Shown here: piece by piece, positions 27,454-38,540 of the stretch | How the letters are laid out: the number at the start of each line of letters is the position of its first letter | How positions within the stretch are numbered: the stretch's first letter is position 1 | Origin: Hyphochytrium catenoides | Taxonomy: Eukaryota > Sar > Hyphochytriomycetes > Hyphochytriales > Hyphochytriaceae | Direction of reading: 5' to 3' | NCBI GenBank assembly: GCA_900088475.1 | Contig: FLMG01003684.1 | Span: 7,457 to 55,393, forward strand | DNA length: 47,937 bases | The notes under the pieces: generated by a model | Told to the model about the DNA's origin: nothing | Seen by the model: the letters and a program-made list of their open reading frames with translations, nothing else | Database searches by the model: none | Position numbers and translations under genes: made by a program

Positions 27454-30400
27454 CTATTCTTCCTTTTCCGGGTCTGTCCAGCCGTTCGCCTTGAAAAAGA
27501 GAACATACCTCAGCCTCACCCGGCTGCTGTCGTAGACAATGTACTCATTGTAAGGCATATAGGAAGTCGTCCAGCTCTGTTGCTTGTCGCTTTCTTTGTC
27601 AGGTCTTTGACTCAACTGTCCAAATGGCAGAATGACTCCATCCTGATATGCCAGAGTCGGGTCAGTCCTCTTTGGGATTATCTGCTACCTACATACATAC
27701 CTGAAGCACTAGATCCTTTTCTGGGGAAGGGATAGTTTTGCCTTCCGCTTGGACAGAATCATATCCCTTGGCAGGACCATGAACAGAGCCCCATGCAGAT
27801 GAAGAGACGACATCCGGGCTTCCGACAGCCACTTCGCACAATAGCATGCAAGCATAGTTTTTCACCGCACTGCCTCCCGCCTCCTGGAAGCGCATGTAGC
27901 CGAAGCTTTTCTCAAAGCAATCTGCGAAGTAGATTCCCTTTCCAAACATACTTCCAGACTCATTAGCGATTGCAGGTGCAATCTGGAGCCCATTCTTCAG
28001 TATACCAATCATATTGCCAAGAGGAGAGCCATGCCAGAGGAGCATTCTTCTTTGGGTCAGGTGAGCTTTCATGGCGACCATTTCTCCAGGCCTTTCCACC
28101 TGTCGGTGCAGCCATGGCGACTGGCTTAATCGATGTGTACCATGGTGATAATGCAATTGTGACTGTTACCTGGAAAGCTTCCACCAACTCCAGACGATCG
28201 CGAGTATTCTGCGTAGAAGTATTACGCCAGTACCTACAACAAGACAAACGGTCAGCTCATCCTGTCTCAGTCCTTTCAACTATCAATATAACGCTGATGG
28301 AAGGCAAGGATGATCAGACCCCAAGAGAGTCACTAGATACGAGGAGAGAGAGAGAGAGCGAGACCGAGAAGTAAAATGCTTTCCTCCAGGCCTCTCATGC
28401 TCACCTGCTTAACATATCCCTCATCGGATTGTCCAGTGAAAGCGCCTCCAACCCCACACCGATGCCTCGATAGAGGTACTCATACGGGTTGATCTCCTTA
28501 GGTTTGTGCAAAGCTCCAAGGATCAACTTGCCCGCAGTGTGGATGTCAGAGAGTGACATCAACATTTGGATCTTCTCGTTAACCTGCTGTCGACTCTGGA
28601 TAGCGAAAATTCGATTACTCTCGGCACCCTGCGGGACGAAGGTGTAGAACAAGTTGGACAGCTTTGTGATCCTCTCGGTGCATGAACGCAGGACGTCAGG
28701 ATTTGGCACGATTTTGTCCTTTCCATCAACGCTTGCGTTTTCTGCGTCTTTTTCGTCAAGGATGGCACTTATCTCCTCCAAATACTTCATTGCTTTCCTG
28801 AAGAGCACAGGATGTGAGGATAGGCGTTACCTAGACGTCAGTCGACTCATTTAGGCATAGGTCACCTACCGGAGATTCTCGTTGTGAATGGCCCCAAAGG
28901 GCAGGTTATAATTTGTCTCGCGAAGAGTCTCCTTGAGCAAGCGGCATTCGGAGACGGTTCTCATCAGCTTCTGCACCGATGGCCTTAGGACTGCATCGTC
29001 AGGAAGGGCCAAGTTCTTCCCAAAGGGAATAAGGAAGTCGACCTCCTCCTTCGGCGGCAACTTTCTGACAAGGTTGTACTTCCCATTCTTGAACTCAAAG
29101 TTCTCTCGGTTATCCCATGCATTGCCGGTCTTCGATTGGAATATCTAAGGAGACGGACAGTTCAGGCAGGTGTTATCAGGAAAGGGGATTCGGCCAGAGG
29201 GCCGCCTTACCTTCTTGAACTCATGTATGGCAGCTTGCTTATCGGGGAAAGGAGTCTCTTGGTGCTCTCCTCTCTCTCCAATTCTTCCCCACCTGTACAA
29301 TGCCATCCAATCTCATCTTAGCAACACCATTCAGTCCAATGACCACGAGAATGCTTTCTCCTTACCTGGTAAGGAGGATAACAAGCTGCTCCCGTGACTC
29401 CTCCTCTAGCACTTGCAGCACGTAGAAGTCATTACGGCCGTACCATGACGCTGCCACGTCGGTCTTGTTAAGAGTCACGTTATATTCCACTCCCTCAGAA
29501 AGAACAACATGATATCTTTCTCTTCGATTGCATAGCTCGTCCACCTTTTGCTTCAGAATTTGCTCAGGCTTCAGCTTCAGTCTCTTCGCTTTCTCTTTCT
29601 CTTCAAGACGACGAAGCGTTGCCTTAGCGTCTGAGTCCAGGCTCACCGGCGGGGGTAAGACGAGAGACGGCCACGAATCGTTGGACGGACCATCCTTTTT
29701 TGATGCCTTGGCACCAAGCTTTTCCAAGGCTGTCAGCATGGTGCCTGAGCATTGGCGAGCAGCGTAATACCATGCCGTCTTCCCTTCCTTATTTCCGACG
29801 TCTAGAGGTGCTCCACAGTCTTTCAGCATAGGAAGAAGTTGAACATTCTCAAAAGAACCAAGAGGTAAAGGCTGAACGGCATAGTGGACTGCCGTCCATC
29901 CTTTAGCATCCGCCAACTTGACCAGCGTATTTGCTTTCCGCTTATCCTACTCGACAAAGTGAGGCCAGGGGTGTCAGAACAACGTGACAATGAAGCCAAA
30001 GGGAAACGAAAGGGTTATTCTCCCGCTCCCATTACCTTCAGAAGGAGCTTGATAAGTACGCTATCGTTCTCTTCGATTGCGAGCATCAGTGATGTCTTGA
30101 GCCTGTGAGAAAGCCAAGAGTATGGGGGCAGTGCAGCTTAGTCTATCTGATGATCGTGGACATGGATAGCGGCAATCGAAGCGTCAAACGTGAGATCTTG
30201 CCTCCATGGGAACGACAACTTGTAGATGCTAGTCGAAGGAAGAGGAAGTCTTACGTGACAGGTTCTGGTTCACAGATGTCACCACCTTTCGCCTGCAAAT
30301 ACTTCACGCAACGCTTGTCATGTGCTTTGACGGCCTCCAGCAGTGGGAGGAAGAGCTGCGCCTGCTACAAGAAAAAAGTCAGTGCACAGAAGAAAAAAAT

Positions 30401-33400
30401 GTCTGACGCCATTAAAGAAGGCATTGCTCACCTCTGCCAAACGCTTCCTGACGTTGCCCTTACAACTTTCACCTGTCAACGTGATTCTGGCGCCTGCTTC
30501 AACCAGAACTTCGACAGTTTGGAATTTTTTGTCGTTTCTAGCCTTCGAAATAACCGCCTCACTCCTACATGCTAAGACCAAAGGCGTCTCCCCAAGTCCG
30601 TTGCACAGTTCAAGGGCTGCACCCTTATCGATAAAGAACTTTGAGAGCGATGGATGCAAGTTCTTCGCAGAATAATGCAGAGGGGAGTTGCCTCTGTTAT
30701 CAGTCTGCTTCACGTCCACACCAAAGTCAAAAAGATCTGACGCAATCCTGACCGCAAACTCGGTACCAAAAATAGTGGCAGATTCCGAGGCCTTCGGCGA
30801 GTGGCACGCCAGGATATGATAGAGACCCTTACCATCCTCAGAAAGCATCTGAAGCTGTTGTTTCTTGGTCTTGCTTAGCAGCGTGAGGACCATTTGATAC
30901 TGCTCAAGATCTAGAGCATCTTCGACTGCAGCAAGGACGTTGACTCCCTTATCCATCATAATGTATGCAAGGCCCATGTACTTCTCAGAAAGAACAAGCT
31001 TGAAAAGAGACTCAGAATTGAGATCAAGCTTGAACGGCTCATCGTTCTTAGTGGAAGGCTGATAGGATTGAACGGAGGAAGAAGAGAGCAAAGCAGGGCA
31101 GAGTAAAGCAGGGAAGAGTTATTAGTTCAAGGACTCCAAGATTAAGGCATGCTCGGCATACTTACCTCTGACGTTTGCCCACAGTAGATGGTGTCTACCA
31201 GATCGGCGCCATTGTTCAACAACATCACTGCATAATTGGCATGGCCCTTTATCACCCCAATGGCAAAGGGGGAGTTCTGATGGCAATCTAGGATGTTGAC
31301 TTGTGCGCCGCGTTGCAATAAGTATAGTGAAGATATCAAAGCACCAGTCTCTGCAGCATAGTGCAAAGGGGTGCGGCCAAATTTGTCAGGCAAGTCCAGG
31401 TTGATCCCATCAACATTGCATAGGTCACTGACAATGTCGATGGGATCCTTCTCTACTTTATTGCTGGATTGCCAGTAGTATCTTGGCGCCACCTAAGAGA
31501 ACAAGCGGAGATGAAACGAAGGTAAAGCGGCTGGCACTTCGAGCCGAGCGCCAGGGGAAGGGGAGCAGGACCATACCAGTTTTTGGGAGTTAGGGAGACT
31601 ATGGGGGTTCGTGAATGCGTAGTGTAAGCAGGTCCGGCTTCTTTTGTCTTTCGCATTGATGTCTGCCCCGTAGCGCAGAAGAATGCGCTCAATCCGGAAC
31701 CCTACCAGGAATGAAGAGAGAATACCATGAGTAAAGTAACTAAAATTGGGGCCATCATCTCACGTCTTCAAACAGCACACGTACCAGAGTTCGGATCTTC
31801 TTTTGATTTTTCCACTGCGAGCATGAGAGGTGTGGCTCCGTTTTCGTCCTGGACATTGATAGCGGCGTCTCGCCGACAAATAGACTCGAGAATCTCTAGA
31901 TCTCTCAGACTGCCCGCAGCAACATGAAGAGGACTCAGCTTCTTCTTGTGACTGCTCGAAACATTGACATCTGCCTCATGATTGAGGAGCTCTTGCGCAA
32001 TAAGCTTGGCCTGGCGGGTTAAACTCAGAAACAGGGGCGTCTCGTTCCTATAGTTCGGGGTGTCAAGGTCTGCTTTGCAGTCATTGAGGAGGTAGACGAC
32101 AAGTGGCAAGTTGCGGTCATGGGAACAGCAAAAGTGCAGAGCAGTACAGCCAAGGGTTTCCTGGTTCTCATCCTTCTTCCGTTGTCGCTCCTCCTCCTTG
32201 GCTTTCTCGTCCTCCTCCGCCTTCTCCCTCCCCTCTTGCAGATCATCACCATCAACGTGCCCATCTTCCTCTTCCTCCATAAGATCGTCATTGTCTTCGT
32301 CCTCGTCGGATGAGTATGTGGCGCTAGATACTTGAGCAGACGCAGAAAGTTCCTCGTCCTCCGTAGACTTCTCGCGTTGAACCTTGGCATTAATTTGCCA
32401 ATCAATGGTTTGCATGATCTCTTGTAGCACCGGCATCCACTTCTCAATAGGGATCTGTTTTTTGGGGTCTACATTTTCCTCCTGAGCAATACGCTGCACC
32501 AAAGCTTTAATAAGGGTCAGTATAGGTGTGTTGCCTGCATTGTCCACAGCCCGGGCCAGCGTCTCTAGTGAAGCATGTCCGGCTTCTTGTTCTTCAAACG
32601 CTCTCCTTAGCTGTTGCCACAGTGTGCTTATCATGTCAGGAGTTGGCCCACCCTGCGGACTCTGGCAAAAGGAAAGGTGACACTTTAGACTTATGTTTAC
32701 CTCCATGAAAGTCTGATAAACGCATCTTACCAGTGCATTAAAAAAAGCATGGAGCGTATTCTGTCCTTGCGAGGTGGTTCCAAGATCAACTCGTGCGCCA
32801 TTATCAAGAAGCTTTGAGGCAAGCTCCAGGTTTTTTGAAGCCAAGGCTAGGATTAGAGGCGTTGAGTTAGATTTGCTGGCGGCATTGATGTTGGCCCCGT
32901 TGCTGAGTAACAGCTCAAGGACAGGAATTGCAGCCTGCCCTGCCCCGCCTCTACATAAGTGATGAAGAGCCGTATGGCCATCAGCATCTCCCTGATCCAG
33001 AAGGTCCTTGTTTTTCCGTAGAACGTATTTGAGTAGTCTGACAGAATTAGAACCCAGATTCATGGCGGCGTAATGAATCAGGCTGCGGCCCTATAAAAAA
33101 AAGAAAGGCGTAAGAAAGATTGTGGACTTCGGGCGCACTGGCCATCGCACTGCAAGTATAGCTGACCTCATCATCTTTGAAATGTGGATCCACTCCGTCC
33201 GTGCCAAGGAGGTAGTCAATGCAGAGAAAGTGCGACTTGATAACTGCAATCGATAGGGGAGTCACCTTCCAGAGGTTGGCGATGTTTAGATCTGCTTGAC
33301 CGAATTCTTGAAGCAGGCGCAGAACATTTGGGTACCCATAAGCAGCAGCGTAGTGTGCTGGGGCATTTCCGCTGGAGTCAGCAAGATCAACGCTTGCGCC

Positions 33401-36306
33401 AGCTCGCAGGAGTTCCAAGCAGACTAAGAACGATTTGTCAGTGCCCAGAAGCCGAATCGACTTTCGCTTCAGCTACCTTCATAATCGCCATTCTTCGCAG
33501 CATATATGAGAGGGGTCTTTTTGAGCTTGTCTTGGCTGTCAATTCTTGCTCCTTTCTTAATGAGCAAGCGCACGACACCCAAATGACCCTGTTGAGCCGC
33601 TAAATGGAGCGCAGTCATTTTTGACGGCTTGATAAACTCTGCACGAAAGAAGAGGGACCAAGACAAGTTACATCGAAGGATTAGCAAGCTGCTCTTTGCA
33701 TATACTTTTAGTACCTTCAAGCGCTGCACCCCACTCTACCAAGGCCTTCGCAGCCTCGACATGGCCAAAGTAAGCTGTTTGTAGGGTGAGAAGGTTCATA
33801 AGTAGTTGTGACGGGCAAGTCTGAATAATCAAGCATTACCTGCATATGCGAGAGCCGTATTCCCCTTCTTGTCGTGATATGTGCCATCAAACACATCCTC
33901 TCCTGACGTCTGGGCCTCTAATAGCCATTTAATGTTATCAGCACGTCCAAACTTCGCCGCTAGATGAAGTGGTATCAGTCCGAATTTGTCCGCTGACTTT
34001 ACCGAGGCACCCAATTTAATCAGCAGGTTCAGATTGTCTGGAGTCTCACACGCAGCGGCAAAGTGTAGGGGTAGTCTGCCATTGTCATCTGCCTGGAATG
34101 AGTCGTTATCAACTGCTGCTAAAAGCTCCCTTAGAACTTCAGAATTGGGGTTGATTGCCGCCACATGGAGTGGAGTCAGCTTCAAAGGCCCTTTCTTAAG
34201 CACACTAGGCTTACGAAAGGCAGGGAGGCTTTCACCTGCCTTGGTCTTCAGAACTTGCGAATGCAATGCATTGTAGCCGTAACCGCCATATCCGTTGCTA
34301 TTGGAAGCGGACTTGCCTTGGTGGTCGATCAGGGCAGCTGCGACCCTGTGATTGCCAGCTACACAGGCGTGGTAGGTCAGATTGTAGCTATCCATAAGAT
34401 TCTGGAATTGCGAAGCTAAAGGTGAGAGAAGCAAGAACTCCAGCAGCTGGTGGCTGATATCGGGATTGCGGACCACATATAGAGGCCAGCGTGATCCACA
34501 GCTTCTCCAGTACGTGGAGACTAGGCATTCCAGCCGATTCTCTTCCTTTGTAGCCACCAGCGCCCTATTACCTTCCTTTCCTCCGCGCGCTATGTTAACC
34601 TTTCTTACACCACGAGAATAGCTTCCTCTCGCACCTCGACCCGTGTCCGTCTCACTCAAAATGGTGTGTTCTGGTACACCGACTCGCCTGTCTTTATAGT
34701 TTGAGACAAATTTGGCAGGGTCCTGAGAGTATTCTAGAAGCAAGACTACCATCTTTAGGTCGTTTCTTCTCAGGGCGATTTCAAGACAGGTCGTCTCGCG
34801 GTCAACGCTAGCTGGTGCAAAAGGGTCAGCAATATGATCCCAGTCAGCAAGTACTGCGGTCATCAAGGTCAGAGAGCCTGTCTCCGCTGCTTTAATGGCA
34901 GTACGGCAGCTGCAGCTGGTGCAACATTCCTCCTCGTGATCCAGTTCGCCCAAAGTCTTTGCACTCGGAATGTTCGAGCAGCCTAACTCGATATTTGTGA
35001 GATTGTGTCAAGTCCTCAGAGCTGCAGCGAGTATTAACCTTACCTCCATCAGCTCCTCCCCCAGCGGACTTTGAGTTGGTGGCTGGTGGTGCCGCACTTC
35101 GCCGCTTGCCTTTGCTTTTCTTGCCAGTGTTGGCCATTCGACGTTCACTACAGTTTACGGAACAGAGCAACGATCATGACTAGGGGTTAGACCACCACCG
35201 ATGTTGAGATACGGACTGCTGGAGTAAGTAAAGCTTACCTGTCAGGTTGCTCTGAGTGCATCTCACTCCATGGCGGGTACTCTAAGCTTCCCACAAAAGG
35301 GTTTGACGGAGGAGCATTTAGCTCCTTTCGCACCTCTGCTGCTTCCTCTTGAGCTTTCATAAGCTTTTTTATCCTTGGTGCCACTGGTTTCGGCGGAGGC
35401 AGAGGCGGTGGCGACGGGCAATTATTGCTTTCATTAACCTTTCGCTTCTTTGCGGGCTGGTCCTCGCTTCTTTTCGCATTGCTTGGACCAAGTGACGTTG
35501 CCTTACGCTTAGTACTGGTCTCTTTTTGCGGCTTTCCCTCGCTGGCAGGCTTCAAGACCTGGGTCTTCCGAGAGTTTCCGCGTCCAGTACGCTTCGTCTC
35601 ACCCATCGGATGACTTACATCGTCCTGAGCAGCTGCCTGGATCTCGTCCTGCGTTTCTACTTCAGATTGCTTTTCCCCCTTTCGACGACCAATCCCAGCT
35701 GCACTCTTTCTGGGCCCAGCAGCCCGCTTGGGCTTGGACTTCTTCTTACCCCTTTGCGCTGTAGTCTCAATAGGTATCTCTATGTTGCCCTGTGCAAGAT
35801 ATGACACGTCAAGGTTCAGAGGTGTACTACTGACAGAAGACCGCAGCAACTAATATGAGAAAACAAACCTTTTCCTCTTCTTCTAGATCCATTTTGTCTT
35901 CTTCTTCACCATCCACGTCGTCTTCCTCTGCATCAGTCATGTCTTTACCTTCAGCATTGTGGTCCAATCCATTCCCTGTACTTCTCATTCGTGGCACGGC
36001 TGTCTGCACAGTGGAGGCAGGCTGACCTCTGTTGCCGACAGCGACTTTCTGACTGTCCTTATTCAGTTGAAGTCGTTTTTGTTGTCGAAGGCTCGACCGT
36101 CTTTCCAACGTAGATTGTGAAGAAGCAAGCCCACCGCTTTCTGCAGCTTGACTCATGCTTTCCTCTTTAAAAGTGGAGCGCGTTGACCGTCGTGATGGAA
36201 GTCTCTTATTCACCTCTTCCGTTCGCTCGTTATCCACCGAGCTCAACGTTGTGGGCACAACGGAGGTTTTGTTAGCCGCCCTACTACTGCCCGTCCGCGC
36301 CGACAT
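27454..36306 (-). CDS. Giant ankyrin-repeat/WGR/PARP protein (poly-ADP-ribose polymerase, 21 exons, about 2396 aa)
   Basis: Exons run from 36306-35869 to 27642-27454: 35789-35239, 35147-35044, 34982-33840, 33774-33715, 33638-33477, 33423-33167, 33090-32731, 32661-31785, 31701-31577, 31492-31166, 31058-30432, 30364-30255, 30102-30036, 29946-29366, 29292-29211, 29144-28870, 28797-28405, 28233-28170 and 28099-27701 lie between. Phases agree throughout. Residues 1-365 are charged and disordered with NLS-like clusters (KKKSKPKRAAGPRKS) and a polyproline run. About 365-1860 holds many ankyrin repeats (TPLHVAA, LPLHFAAA, TALHHLC, SPLHYSAKN) interrupted by an acidic/Lys coiled insert at about 1110-1190. 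A WGR domain follows (about 1880-2020, RWGRIGERG), then the helical regulatory domain (LSNLFYTFVPQG) and the PARP catalytic domain. The H-Y-E triad is complete: His about 2224 (LLWHGS), Tyr about 2258 (FGKGIYFAD), Glu about 2367 (YNEYIVYD). It should therefore build poly-ADP-ribose, probably in the nucleus. Translation might alternatively start at 35137. Confidence 0.92.
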
Positions 36307-37675
36307 TTCTTCCTACCAGCGTCTATCTGTCACCCCAAGTACGATCCTAAAGTCTGCCAAGCATGATTGCCACCCAACTCTGTGTGTGTCAAAGCACTGG
36401 TACCACCGTAGAGACAACGCTAGGCACCTCCGCAGCTCATGTACTTCTCACTTATTGGGCAGCTTTAGAAGTGAAGCCCTATCAGTCATGAAACCCCAAA
36501 CTAAGTTTTGGAGATTGCTCGTGGCCCTCACTCTGGTTGCTCCCGACCCTCGATCATCATTGCTGCTTGACCTGCTACGTGAGCTGCTGTGTGCACCTAT
36601 CTCTTGGTACTGCTGCTGCTCTACTTTGAGGAGCATGATGTGGATCCCATTTCCCTCCTTCTTCACCCTGTCTGCCAGCAAACCCCCCAAACCGCCCCCC
36701 AACAACTCATAACGGCCTATCTGTTAGAGGAGGAAGTTGGAAGGAGAGATCGTGCTAAGTCAGTAGAGGAAGTTGATGACTGACTGAGTGTTTAGCAGCC
36801 AGAGCCGTACCAAATGTTAGGAGCACAGTGAGGGGATGAAGGAAGAGCCAGATACCCAATCATGGCGGGATTTCATTGTGGGTTATTATTACTACGGCTT
36901 GCCCTGTTATCCAAACGCTCTTGACAAACCTACTACTACAGATTCAATTCACTTAGTCAACAATCATTCCTACGGAGTGATTGTCTGCACGAGTGATTGT
37001 TTCCACCCCTTGTTAATTAAGGTACTTGTAAGGGAGATAGGTCGATGACAATCATTTATGGAGTAGCCCAGCTTTTTAACAGAAGCTTGCGGAGGGCGAA
37101 ATTATTGCTTGGGCGCTTGCTTCTTCATCGCGCTTCCTACAAAAAGGGGTAAGAATACGTAGTTAGATTGGCAGCCTTCGGCGGCGCGACACGTACGCCT
37201 CCCCCCTGTCGTTTACTTGTTGGTTGTGTGCCAACCTGCCTTTGACCCGCTGCACGAGTGAGGGTGTGTTGTTGCAGCAGTAGCAGTACTAGCGCGCCGG
37301 TGTCACAAGAGGCCTTACACCTCCACCTATCAAAAATAGAAAACTAATGTCGCACAACCTCCTCGTACCTGACAACAACAACCTTCTCGAATAAGATGAG
37401 GGTTTGCGATGATGATGATGTTTTTTCTTCCTCGAAGATGTTCTATTGATGCAAGCTTCATGCTGAATCGATATATATATATAAGCAACAGGAAGTAGCT
37501 TTTCCTCCGATAATAATACAATGTACTTGACAAGAGAAAAGAAGAGATCGCCCAGTGCTACTAATTTCCAGCGAGGGCGAGGACTTTTACTTGAAGGTAC
37601 GTGGTGTGTTATTTTTTTATAGCAGTTCACTAAGCAGGATAAACTAAGACGGAGTAAACGAAGAAGTAAAACATG
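36307..37675. other. Intergenic region upstream of the PARP gene
   Basis: About 1.4 kb with no convincing gene. It should contain the PARP promoter just right of 36306. Overlapping frames on both strands at 36155-36712 are unrecognisable. A short AT dinucleotide tract lies near 37470-37487. From here to the right end of the window I find no intact gene. Confidence 0.5.
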
Positions 37676-37682
37676 AAGGAAG

Positions 37683-37713
<31 letters not shown>

Positions 37714-38540
37714 ACAGAAACAAGAAAAGCTAAAACGCCTTTGTCTAAGAAGCAGAAACAAGGAAAGCTAAAACGCCTTTGTCCCGGCCTCCGCTCCATC
37801 TCCTCCACGCTCATCATCAGTGAAGGAAGAAGAATCAGAGTTGATCTCCTCAGGGAAACTAGGGGAGAAGAAGGAGGAGATGTGAGCCACCAACCGCAAT
37901 GTCGTCACGATCAAGTTCAACCGCCGCGAGGCAAGCAAGAGAAGGTTCCAGCTGTTCAAGAGGAATACGCTTCCCTAATCTGAAGCGCATTTCCTTCATG
38001 AATCGCCATAGAGAAGATCCTCGTTTGTTGGAGGCGTAAGACCATGGCCCAACGCGACCATGGACCAATATGCCGAGAAGCATCAAGAGCAGAGCGGTCA
38101 CACTGAAGCCTCTCCAGATATGGTACACAATCAACAATGCCCTGCAAAGCTCCCCCAAACGACTCCCAAACTAGTGGAACAAAGTGCAGCCCTACAGCAT
38201 TACAAGGAGCCTCATACTTCTTCAACTTCGCCTTCTCAGACAAGCGACCTCGATAGCCTGCGTGGACAGCTGCATAAGGAAGGGTTCTAAATTGCAGCAA
38301 GTCCGTGATGACAGAGATATTAAAGGCCCTATGCTGATACGAGGCGGAGAAGCCACGAACCAACAAATCTCGCGATTTCAGATATGACTCCGGGAGGAGG
38401 TGACGGGGTTCACGAGAGACAATGAGTCCCGAGTCCCAAAAGCATGAAAGAGTTTATCCTGAACACGACTGACTAGCGCCACAGCCTCGGCGACATTTTA
38501 TACCGTGATCCCAAAAACAATCATAGGACACGAGTCTTTT
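37676..38540 (-). pseudogene. Decayed 3' end of a probable LINE-type retroelement, copy A
   Basis: This segment is an inverted copy of 41488-42376. The minus strand keeps a 136-codon ORF (38366-37956) whose protein matches the other copy in its coding strand: WESFGGALQGIVDCV followed by CDRSALDASRHIG, versus WESFGGAMQGIVDCV and CDRSALDASRHIG in copy B. The block with Lys-Tyr-Cys spacing leading to FVPLVWESFGG resembles the C-terminal tail of many LINE-type reverse-transcriptase proteins (K...Y...C...G..F.P...E..G). Upstream of 38366 the homologous frame has in-frame stops, so the copy is broken. Its coding-strand 3' end runs into a TTC-rich tract (37676-37715), like a retroposon tail. The reverse-transcriptase domain itself is not present. 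Confidence 0.5.
37712..37783. repeat. 38-bp tandem duplication (two copies) at the tail of copy A
   Basis: AGAAACAAGRAAAGCTAAAA followed by CGCCTTTGTC occurs at about 37712-37745 and again at 37750-37783, with a few differences. It lies directly beside the GAA-rich run and may be part of the element's 3' region or a local slippage duplication. Confidence 0.8.

Noticed and set aside
38060-38290. Plus-strand ORF in copy A with a related minus-strand ORF in copy B (41553-41852)
   Set aside because: Similarity is explained by the inverted repeat; the opposite strand shows better protein-level conservation, so these are shadow frames.
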